The translations under genes and the position numbers were made by a program. From Psychrobacillus sp040274765 (GTDB lineage: Bacteria > Bacillota > Bacilli > Bacillales_A > Planococcaceae), in the NCBI GenBank assembly GCA_040274765.1, contig JBEMAY010000063.1, forward strand, positions 1 to 18,179: a stretch of DNA of 18,179 nt, written 5' to 3'. The notes beneath the pieces are model-generated. The model did no database searches. It worked only from the letters and a program-made list of their open reading frames with translations, and had not been told where the DNA came from. Shown here one piece after another: positions 11,904 to 18,179 of the stretch (position 1 is the first letter of the stretch; every line of letters starts with the position of its first letter).

Positions 11904-14900
11904 ATGAATAATATTAAAAAAATAGTAGTAGCAAATAGAGGCGAGATAGCCATTCGTATTTTTCGTGCTTGTACGGAGTTAAATTTGCGTACCGTAGCTA
12001 TTTATTCAAAGGAAGATAGCGGTTCTTTCCACCGCTTTAAATCCGATGAGTCGTATTTGGTAGGTAAAGGAAAAAAGCCTATCGACGCTTATCTAGACAT
12101 TGAAGATATTATTCGCATTGCAAAAGAAAGTAAGGCCGATGCTATACATCCAGGTTACGGTTTCTTATCGGAAAACGTGGAATTTGCGAAAAGATGTGAA
12201 GAAGAAGGAATTATTTTTATCGGTCCAACATCCAAACATTTAGATATGTTTGGAGATAAGGTAAAGGCGCGTGAGCAAGCGGTAAAGGCAGGGATTCCGG
12301 TTATACCAGGAAGTGATGGACCGCTAGAAAGTTTGGATGCTATAAGAGACTTCGGAAAGAAGCATGGCTATCCTTTAATGATCAAAGCTGCTCTTGGCGG
12401 TGGTGGTCGTGGAATGAGAGTAGTACAAACTGAAGAAGATCTTGAGAGCGCTTACGATAGAGCAAAATCGGAAGCTAAGGCAGCTTTTGGCTCTGATGAG
12501 GTTTACGTAGAAAAATGTATTTATGAGCCAAAGCATATTGAGGTACAAATTTTAGGAGATAAAGAAGGTAACCTGATTCATCTTTACGAGCGAGATTGTT
12601 CTATACAACGTAGACATCAAAAGGTAGTAGAGATTGCTCCATCCAATTCACTAAGCCCAGAGCTAAGAGACGAAATATGTAATGCAGCCGTAAAATTGAT
12701 GAATAATGTAGGATATATAAACGCTGGGACTGTAGAGTTTTTAGTGACAGAAGATGAATTTTATTTTATCGAAGTAAACCCACGTATCCAAGTAGAGCAT
12801 ACGATTACAGAAATGATAACTGGGATAGATATTGTTCACGCTCAAATAAAAATAGCGGATGGGATTCCTTTAAGTGCTCCTGAAATGGGAATACCTGATC
12901 AAGCAAACATTCCGTTATTTGGTTTTGCAATTCAATCGCGTGTCACTACTGAGGATCCACTAAATAACTTCATGCCAGATACAGGTAAATTAGCAGTTTA
13001 TCGATCAGGAGGAGGGTTTGGTGTCCGCCTAGATGCAGGTAATGGCTTCCAAGGGGCAATTATTTCACCTTACTATGATTCATTGTTAGTCAAAGTTTCC
13101 ACATGGGGAATGTCATTTAAGGAAGCGGCAGCTAAAATGGATCGGAATTTACAAGAATTTAGAATTCGTGGTATTAAAACAAATATTCCATTCTTAGAGA
13201 ATGTTGTTAAACACCCTTCTTTTCTATCTGGGAAATTCAATACAAGTTTCATAGATACTACACCTGAATTATTCCTGTTTCCAAAAAGGAAGGATAGAGG
13301 AACCAAGCTTTTAAATTATATTGGTAATGTAACGATTAACGGTTTTCCAGGTATAGAGAAAAAGATAAAACCGGAGTTTGGTTCTGTTAGAAAGCCAAAT
13401 TTTGATTTATCTTCTAATCCTCCTGCCGGAACAAAGGATATTTTAGAGCAGCAAGGTGTAGAAGGACTTATACAATGGGTGAAGGATCAAAAGGACGTTC
13501 TATTGACAGACACGACATTCCGAGATGCCCACCAGTCTTTACTTGCAACTCGCTTGCGATCTTTTGATATGTACAACATTGCAAAAGAATCTGCGCACGG
13601 TATGCATAATCTTTTCTCCTACGAGATGTGGGGAGGGGCAACCTTTGACGTCGCTTATCGCTTTTTGAAAGAAAATCCTTGGGACCGCTTGATTAAAATG
13701 CGTGAGATGATTCCCAATACTTTATTTCAAATGCTTTTCCGTGGTGCAAACGCGGTAGGGTATAAAAACTATCCTGATAATGTGATTCGTGAATTTATAG
13801 CAAAATCTGCTGAAGCAGGAGTAGATGTATTCCGAATTTTTGATAGTCTTAACTGGATAAAAGGAATGGAAGTAGCTATTGATGCAACACGTCAGTCTGG
13901 TAAGATTGCTGAAGCAGCCATTTGTTACACTGGAGACATTTTAAATGACTCAAGAGATAAATATACGGTTCAGTACTATAAAGACATGGCAAAAGAGTTA
14001 GAGGCTTTAGGGGCTCATATTTTAGCGATAAAGGATATGGCAGGTTTATTAAAACCGGAAGCAGCCTATCGTTTAGTGTCAGAATTAAAAGAAAGCGTAG
14101 ATATTCCTATTCATCTACATACACATGATACAAGTGGAAATGGTATTTATACGTATGCCAAAGCAATTGATGCTGGAGTAGATATCGTAGATACCGCACT
14201 TGGAACAATGGCCGGATTAACATCCCAACCTAGTGCTAGTAGCTTAAGCTATGCCATGCAGGGGTCTGGTCGCAACGTCATCGGTGATGTACATGCTTTT
14301 GAAAAACTTTCTAATTACTGGGAAGATGTTCGCAAATATTATCAAGATTTTGAAAGCGGCATGATCAGCCCACATTCTGAAATATATGTACATGAGATGC
14401 CTGGAGGCCAGTACAGTAATCTTCAGCAGCAAGCAAAGGCTGTAGGCCTAGGCGATAGATGGGAAGAAGTAAAATCAATGTATTCACGAGTGAATCTTCT
14501 ATTCGGAGACATTGTAAAGGTTACTCCTTCTTCTAAAATTGTTGGAGATATGGCTTTATTTATGGTTCAAAATAATTTAGATGAGCTATCTGTTGTAACT
14601 AGAGGAAAGAAGATTGACTTCCCGGACTCTGTTATCGAATTTTTTGAAGGCTATATAGGACAACCGCACGGTGGTTTCCCTGAAGAGCTTCAAAAAGTTG
14701 TTTTAAAGGACCGTCAGCCAATTACAGTAAGACCAGGTGAACTATTAGAGCCAGTGGACTTTAATGCCGTTAAAGAGCTTCTATTCAACAAATTAGAGCG
14801 TCCGGTAAATAGTCAAGAAATACTAGCGTATACTTTATATCCAAAAGTATTTGATGAGTACTGTGCTACGGAGAAAAACTTTGGTGACGTTTCGGTTCTA

Positions 14901-15341
14901 GACACGCCTACTTTCTTGTATGGTATGAGACTAGGTGAAGAGATTGAGGTAGAAATAGAAGTTGGTAAAACCTTGATCATTAAATTGGTTTCGATTAGTA
15001 AGCCAGACAAAGAAGGAAATAGAATTATCTATTTTGAGCTTAATGGCCAGCCACGGGAAATCACGATTCAGGATATGAACATGGAAGTAAGTAGTTTTTC
15101 TAAGCTAAAAGCTGAACCGGCAAATGAAAGTCATATAGGTGCCACGATGCCAGGGACTGTATTGAAAGTTGTTGTTTCTACTGGTGATAAAGTAAACCGT
15201 GGTCAGCATTTAATTATTACAGAAGCAATGAAAATGGAGACGACTGTTCAAGCACCATTTGATGGAATAGTAAAAGCAATTCATGTAGGAGCAGGGGAAG
15301 CAATCGCAACTGGTGATCTATTGATAGAAATGGAAAAATAA
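11904..15341 (+). CDS. pyc: Pyruvate carboxylase
   Basis: This biotin enzyme carboxylates pyruvate to oxaloacetate, feeding the TCA cycle and gluconeogenesis. The single 1145-residue chain has the complete multidomain order. Biotin carboxylase comes first (VVANRGEIAIRIFRAC at the N-terminus, GGGGRGMR ATP loop, FIEVNPRIQVEHT). The carboxyltransferase barrel follows (DTTFRDAHQSLLATR from about 535, the metal-site lysine in IKDMAG near 710, HLHTHDTSGNG near 735, EMPGGQYSNLQQQA). The allosteric linker and biotin carboxyl carrier domain close it, with the biotinylated lysine K1110 in EAMKMET. I start at ATG 11904, 8 bases after AAGGGG; a GTG at 11895 overlaps that RBS. The length is close to B. 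subtilis PycA. It follows ftsW by 12 bases and ends at a strong terminator. Confidence 0.97.
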   Translation: MNNIKKIVVANRGEIAIRIFRACTELNLRTVAIYSKEDSGSFHRFKSDESYLVGKGKKPIDAYLDIEDIIRIAKESKADAIHPGYGFLSENVEFAKRCEEEGIIFIGPTSKHLDMFGDKVKAREQAVKAGIPVIPGSDGPLESLDAIRDFGKKHGYPLMIKAALGGGGRGMRVVQTEEDLESAYDRAKSEAKAAFGSDEVYVEKCIYEPKHIEVQILGDKEGNLIHLYERDCSIQRRHQKVVEIAPSNSLSPELRDEICNAAVKLMNNVGYINAGTVEFLVTEDEFYFIEVNPRIQVEHTITEMITGIDIVHAQIKIADGIPLSAPEMGIPDQANIPLFGFAIQSRVTTEDPLNNFMPDTGKLAVYRSGGGFGVRLDAGNGFQGAIISPYYDSLLVKVSTWGMSFKEAAAKMDRNLQEFRIRGIKTNIPFLENVVKHPSFLSGKFNTSFIDTTPELFLFPKRKDRGTKLLNYIGNVTINGFPGIEKKIKPEFGSVRKPNFDLSSNPPAGTKDILEQQGVEGLIQWVKDQKDVLLTDTTFRDAHQSLLATRLRSFDMYNIAKESAHGMHNLFSYEMWGGATFDVAYRFLKENPWDRLIKMREMIPNTLFQMLFRGANAVGYKNYPDNVIREFIAKSAEAGVDVFRIFDSLNWIKGMEVAIDATRQSGKIAEAAICYTGDILNDSRDKYTVQYYKDMAKELEALGAHILAIKDMAGLLKPEAAYRLVSELKESVDIPIHLHTHDTSGNGIYTYAKAIDAGVDIVDTALGTMAGLTSQPSASSLSYAMQGSGRNVIGDVHAFEKLSNYWEDVRKYYQDFESGMISPHSEIYVHEMPGGQYSNLQQQAKAVGLGDRWEEVKSMYSRVNLLFGDIVKVTPSSKIVGDMALFMVQNNLDELSVVTRGKKIDFPDSVIEFFEGYIGQPHGGFPEELQKVVLKDRQPITVRPGELLEPVDFNAVKELLFNKLERPVNSQEILAYTLYPKVFDEYCATEKNFGDVSVLDTPTFLYGMRLGEEIEVEIEVGKTLIIKLVSISKPDKEGNRIIYFELNGQPREITIQDMNMEVSSFSKLKAEPANESHIGATMPGTVLKVVVSTGDKVNRGQHLIITEAMKMETTVQAPFDGIVKAIHVGAGEAIATGDLLIEMEK

Positions 15342-15387
15342 TAAAGATAGATGAGATTTATCAAAAGTCAAACTTCTGATAACTTAG

Positions 15388-15435
15388 ACTGTAGACAAAC
15401 ACTATGAATTTTGGTGTTTGCCTACAGTTTTTTTT
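15388..15435 (+). terminator. Rho-independent terminator of ftsW-pyc
   Basis: ACTGTAG (15388-15394) plus CAAACAC (15396-15402) pair with GTGTTTG (15414-15420) plus CTACAGT (15422-15428), with one mismatch and an 11-base loop, followed by eight T (15428-15435). Confidence 0.88.
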
Positions 15436-15642
15436 CGCAAGTCAATATGTTGAAGGCTGACGGCAAGAACGTCTTTGACCTCCCAAAAAAAACGTAAGCA
15501 TGCTAGAAGGTTACTAGTCTGCTTACGCTGATATTAAAAGTAAACATGATTCCCAGCCAATTAACCTTCCTCTAATAAAAACGAGAACGATGGTTTTAAT
15601 TGCAAAATATAGGGAAAGTTAACTAAGATAATCTCTGCATTT
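15436..15642. other. Gap between the pyc terminator and ctaA
   Basis: The pyc-ctaA gap is 301 bp with no gene. Besides the two terminators it has a GC-richer block at 15440-15482 with short self-complementarity (GACG 15460-15463, CGTC 15471-15474), and about 110 bases before the end of ctaA in which I see nothing. The block may be a degenerate dispersed repeat; I cannot confirm this from one copy. Confidence 0.3.
15485..15527 (-). terminator. Rho-independent terminator of ctaA
   Basis: CGTAAGCA (15493-15500) pairs with TGCTTACG (15520-15527), and CTAG (15503-15506) with CTAG (15514-15517). On the minus strand eight U follow (15492-15485). It is about 115 bases past the ctaA stop. Confidence 0.8.
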
Positions 15643-16554
15643 CTAGCTGTTTGCTTTGCTCCTTGATAACAATAAAATGAGGTAACATAACAGACCGAAT
15701 AAAAGAGAAATAAATAAAGAATGAAGTAATGCGATATAAAGATTTAATTTAGTTAATACTACAATCATACCGGTAACTACTTGGCAGGATACAAGTATAA
15801 GGGAAATAATCCAACCCCAGTAGATTGCCCGTTGATCCTTATAATGTTTAATGACATGAATAGCTATGATCAAGATCCAGATGAATATTAGCCCTGCAGC
15901 TGCTCTGTGTCCCATTTGGACCCATTCATACATATTAGTCGGTAAGGCAAAGCTATCATTGTCGCATAGAGGCCAGTCGTTACAGATTAAACTAGACTCG
16001 GTATGACGAACCAATGCACCTGTATATATAACAATGTAGGAATATAAGGCTACTCCTATTGTATGAAACCTTAACGTTTTACCGATTTTAATCTTATCAG
16101 TATCAAATTTTCTGTCTACTTCGAAGATCAGAAGAGTTAAAAGTAATACTGCTGCAAACGAGATAAGAGAAATTCCAAAATGTAATGCAAGGATAAAGTC
16201 GCCTTGGCCCCATTTCACTTGAGCGGCTCCGATTAATGCTTGCAACACCAGGAAGAAGAATGCCATAAAGGATAAGAACTTAGTCTCACGGACATGACCC
16301 AATGCGCGCCAAGCCCAAATGGATAATGCTACAATTAATATTCCAACAGCCCCTGTTACTAGGCGATGTGAAAACTCAATTAAAACTTCTGCAGTAATAA
16401 CATCTGGTATAAGCTGTCCATTACAACCAGGCCAATGTCTACCACAACCCATGCCGCTGTCCGTTTTGGTAACCAGTGCTCCACCTAATAAAATTAGAAG
16501 CATACCAATGGTTGAAGCTACAGCTAGCCATTTTAAATATTTGTTTATATGCAA
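15643..16554 (-). CDS. ctaA: Heme A synthase CtaA
   Basis: CtaA oxidises the C8 methyl of heme O to the formyl group of heme A, needed by aa3-type oxidases. The 303 residues form eight transmembrane helices in two similar halves. Functional residues are visible: the cysteine pair C37/C44 in GCGRHWPGC, the catalytic glutamate and histidine E60/H63 in EFSHR, H125 (LHFG), the second cysteine pair C191/C197 (CNDWPLC), H216 (MGHR) and H278 (LLHS). The start is TTG 16554 with AGGTG about 5 bases upstream; no ATG fits. It is divergent from ctaB across 324 bp, as in B. subtilis. Upstream ResD-box-like sites suggest respiration-linked control by ResDE. Confidence 0.95.
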   Translation of the reverse strand: MHINKYLKWLAVASTIGMLLILLGGALVTKTDSGMGCGRHWPGCNGQLIPDVITAEVLIEFSHRLVTGAVGILIVALSIWAWRALGHVRETKFLSFMAFFFLVLQALIGAAQVKWGQGDFILALHFGISLISFAAVLLLTLLIFEVDRKFDTDKIKIGKTLRFHTIGVALYSYIVIYTGALVRHTESSLICNDWPLCDNDSFALPTNMYEWVQMGHRAAAGLIFIWILIIAIHVIKHYKDQRAIYWGWIISLILVSCQVVTGMIVVLTKLNLYIALLHSLFISLLFGLLCYLILLLSRSKANS

Positions 16555-16583
16555 TACGTCACCTACTTTATGTATATATTGCT

Positions 16584-16598
16584 CGCTTTTTAAAAGCG
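16584..16598. promoter_or_regulatory. Perfect 7-bp inverted repeat in the ctaA leader
   Basis: CGCTTTT (16584-16590), one base, then AAAAGCG (16592-16598). It lies between the ctaA promoter and start codon, at about +8 to +22 of the predicted transcript, so it could be an operator. It is too tight to form an RNA hairpin. Confidence 0.4.
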
Positions 16599-16612
16599 GT
16601 ATCTGCTACTAG

Positions 16613-16641
16613 ATAATATCGAAACCTGAGCAAAAATACAA
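16613..16641 (-). promoter_or_regulatory. Probable ctaA promoter
   Basis: On the minus strand TTGTAT (16641-16636) and TATTAT (16618-16613) are spaced by 17 bases. The predicted start near 16606 gives a leader of about 50 bases before the TTG at 16554. Confidence 0.55.
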
Positions 16642-16677
16642 TGTAAAACAACGAAACACTTAAATAAGACAAACTCT

Positions 16678-16719
16678 ATTCACAAATTGTTCATAAAATC
16701 GTTAATTAGTATTCACACA
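16678..16719 (-). promoter_or_regulatory. Two ResD-box-like sites upstream of ctaA
   Basis: On the minus strand TTTGTGAAT (16686-16678) equals the ResD-binding consensus described for B. subtilis, and TGTGTGAAT (16719-16711) differs by one base. They lie in the same orientation 33 bp apart, near -76 and -109 of the predicted ctaA start. ResD activation of ctaA is established in B. subtilis; its transfer to this genome is inference. Confidence 0.5.
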
Positions 16720-16812
16720 TGAGGGGGGGAAATGATTTACTATTGATATGTTCAGTTTAGAAACATAAATTCCTAGTACTATTATGCGAAAATTCTTTTC
16801 AGTGTAGAAATA

Positions 16813-16821
16813 TGTTATAGT
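16813..16821 (+). promoter_or_regulatory. Possible extended -10 promoter of ctaB
   Basis: TGTTATAGT has TATAGT at 16816-16821 (5 of 6) with the TGn extension; the -35 is poor. A second TATAGT lies at 16829-16834. Either would give a leader of about 40-50 bases. Confidence 0.4.
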
Positions 16822-16878
16822 TTTCGCTATAGTATAAGGTAGCGGAATATGCTTACAACTTTGAAAGGAGGGTGCAGC

Positions 16879-17802
16879 ATGTCGAATGGTCATACTATAA
16901 CCGCTACTACCGAAACCGATAGAGATCCGGTAACTTCTTCTTTTTTGAAAGACTTCCTTTCATTGATTAAAATTGGAATTGTCAATTCTAATTTAGTTAC
17001 TACTTTTACAGGTTTATGGTTAGCTTTCCAGTTTACGAATACAAACTTTCTTCACGAGCTAGATTTATTGTTTTTTACGCTGTTTGGATCCGCATTAATC
17101 ATTGCAGGTTCAGCTGCAATGAACAATTTTATCGATCGTGATATTGACCCAGTGATGAAGAGTAAGAAAGGTAGACCAACGGTTACAGGTAGATTTAACC
17201 CGACAACCGTGCTGATTACTTCTTTCACATTTTTAGTTGTAGGCGAGGCTTTCTTATTTCTAGCATCTACTTCTGCAGGTATATGGGGACTAGCTGGTAT
17301 AATCAGTTATGTAGTTTTATACTCCATGTGGTCGAAAAGAAGGCATGTTAGTAACACGATTGTAGGAAGCATTTCCGGTGCAATCCCACCGTTAATCGGT
17401 TGGGCGGCGGTAGAGCCAGGTTTAAGTCTGGGTGCATTAGGCTTGTTCTTGATAATGTTTGCTTGGCAGCCACCACATTTTTACGCTTTGGCTATGAAGC
17501 GGACGGAAGAATACCGGGCAGCCAATATTCCAATGCTACCTGTAGTCAAAGGTTTCAAGCGTACAAAGGTTTCTATGCTAATCTGGGTGATTTTATTATT
17601 CCCACTTCCGTTTCTTTTAATGGAGCTAGGAACAGCTTTTATTGGACTTGCAACATTGTTAAACATAGGATGGCTAGTTTTAGCTGTTAAAGGATTTAAA
17701 GTAGAAGACGATATTAAATGGGCGACTAAAATGTTCGTTTATTCATTGAACTATATGACAATTCTATTTGTATCCATGATTATCTTCTCTATGTTTGTTT
17801 AA
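16879..17802 (+). CDS. ctaB: Protoheme IX farnesyltransferase (heme O synthase) CtaB
   Basis: CtaB is a UbiA-superfamily membrane prenyltransferase that adds the hydroxyethylfarnesyl group to heme B, giving heme O, the substrate of CtaA. The 307 residues contain the first aspartate-rich motif NNFIDRDID (82-90) followed by KSKKGRPTVTGRF, several transmembrane helices, and the second conserved region FAWQPPHFYALAMKRTEEYRAANIPMLPVVKG. ATG 16879 is chosen because AAAGGAGG (16864-16871) lies 7 bases upstream. An in-frame ATG at 16849 lies before this RBS and lacks one of its own. The gene precedes ctaC by 97 bp with no clear terminator, so it probably leads the oxidase operon. Confidence 0.96.
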   Translation: MSNGHTITATTETDRDPVTSSFLKDFLSLIKIGIVNSNLVTTFTGLWLAFQFTNTNFLHELDLLFFTLFGSALIIAGSAAMNNFIDRDIDPVMKSKKGRPTVTGRFNPTTVLITSFTFLVVGEAFLFLASTSAGIWGLAGIISYVVLYSMWSKRRHVSNTIVGSISGAIPPLIGWAAVEPGLSLGALGLFLIMFAWQPPHFYALAMKRTEEYRAANIPMLPVVKGFKRTKVSMLIWVILLFPLPFLLMELGTAFIGLATLLNIGWLVLAVKGFKVEDDIKWATKMFVYSLNYMTILFVSMIIFSMFV

Positions 17803-17899
17803 TTTTGGGGATTCTTTCTTAGTCAACAAGAATTCATATAAAAGAACCACAGTCCAAATGTACTTGAAAACAATAATGAAAGAGGGGTTTGATTTAGCT

Positions 17900-18179
17900 A
17901 TGATGAAAGGGCTTAAAAAATGGCGACTTTTTTCACTGTTAGCAGCTCTTACGATTTTTCTGTCGGGTTGTGGCGAAGAATATTTATCAACGCTATCACC
18001 TGCGGGAGAAGTCGGAAGAGATCAATTTAATCTATTACTACTAGCATCAGCTATTATGGCATTAGTTATTATAGTAGTAGTGATAATTTATGTAATTGCT
18101 CTAACAAGATATAGTCGCAAAAAAGTTGGAGAAGATGTGATTCCTAAACAAGTGGAAGGAAGTCACACACTTGAAATTA
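17900..18179 (+). CDS. ctaC: Cytochrome c oxidase subunit II (CtaC), N-terminal part
   Basis: The first 93 codons are present and the gene runs off the right edge. The product begins MMKGLKKWRLFSLLAALTIFLSGCGEEYLSTLSPAGEV. It has a basic lipoprotein signal peptide with lipobox LSGC, so cleavage before the cysteine and lipidation are expected. A transmembrane helix follows (about 47-69), then RYSRKKVGEDVIPKQVEGSHTLEI, typical of the Bacillus caa3 oxidase subunit II. The copper-binding CuA domain and any fused cytochrome c domain lie beyond the window. Two adjacent ATG codons are possible. AGAGGGG (17881-17887) is 12 to 15 bases upstream, longer than usual, so the exact start is uncertain. An upstream TTG frame is closed at once by TAG. 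Confidence 0.92.
   Translation, partial: MMKGLKKWRLFSLLAALTIFLSGCGEEYLSTLSPAGEVGRDQFNLLLLASAIMALVIIVVVIIYVIALTRYSRKKVGEDVIPKQVEGSHTLEI

Noticed and set aside
16319..16612. 97-codon frame opposite ctaA
   Set aside because: It is antisense to the well-supported ctaA coding sequence and its promoter region, and its product has no recognisable features.
16721..16730. Run of seven G in the ctaA-ctaB intergenic region
   Set aside because: A single short G-tract without repeats or a nearby start codon gives no support for a slippage switch or quadruplex.
1..18179. Defence island, prophage, CRISPR array or novel multi-gene system
   Set aside because: Nearly all genes belong to recognised core or conserved Bacillales families in an order close to B. 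subtilis. There are no repeat-spacer arrays, transposases, integrases or toxin-antitoxin-like pairs, and no tRNA or rRNA genes were recognised.

Overview
The window is a low-GC Firmicutes chromosome segment. It most resembles the Planococcaceae side of Bacillales (Psychrobacillus, Sporosarcina or Lysinibacillus-like). Three things point there: A/T-rich codon use, strong AGGAGG-type ribosome binding sites with many TTG starts, and a gene order that follows the Bacillus subtilis speA-yktAB-suhB and ylaF-typA-ylaH/ylaI-ylaN-ftsW-pycA-ctaA-ctaB-ctaC neighbourhoods. The genus is inference; family assignments rest on recognised sequences and motifs.

Layout, left to right. (1) 1-87: start of an unidentified leftward gene with a good promoter and RBS. 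A 348-bp gap follows, holding a GC-rich intergenic repeat-like block and the speA terminator. (2) 436-1905: leftward speA-type PLP decarboxylase. (3) 2265-3505: rightward two-gene unit, an FMN nitronate-monooxygenase-like protein and yktA, converging on leftward yktB. (4) 4322-5449: a small helical protein, then the inositol-monophosphatase-family gene suhB. (5) 5597-5785: leftward small membrane protein YlaF-like. (6) 5889-8081: typA and ylaH. (7) 8082-9488: signal peptidase I (lepB) between two repeat-bearing gaps. (8) 9489-10201: leftward pair, an uncharacterised 165-aa protein and the zinc-ribbon-like YlaI. (9) 10380-15341: ylaN, ftsW and pyruvate carboxylase, rightward. (10) 15643-18179: heme A synthase ctaA (leftward) divergent from ctaB (heme O synthase) and the start of ctaC (cytochrome oxidase subunit II lipoprotein).

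The genes are mostly core housekeeping: polyamine synthesis, translation or ribosome-assembly GTPase, iron homeostasis, division-septum peptidoglycan polymerase, anaplerosis, and heme A plus oxidase biogenesis. ctaB, ctaA and ctaC form one pathway: heme B to heme O to heme A, inserted into the oxidase whose subunit II begins at the right edge.

I found no defence system, prophage, insertion sequence, CRISPR array, rRNA or tRNA. The best unexplained signals are intergenic. They are a 27-bp motif present three times (two copies bracketing lepB in inverted orientation), an 11+11-bp perfect inverted repeat over the lepB promoter, a 14-bp perfect palindrome before the small helical protein, two ResD-box-like sites 33 bp apart upstream of ctaA, and unexplained inverted repeats between speA and the nitronate monooxygenase gene. 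Many genes here appear to start with TTG, and several start positions are corrected by RBS placement.
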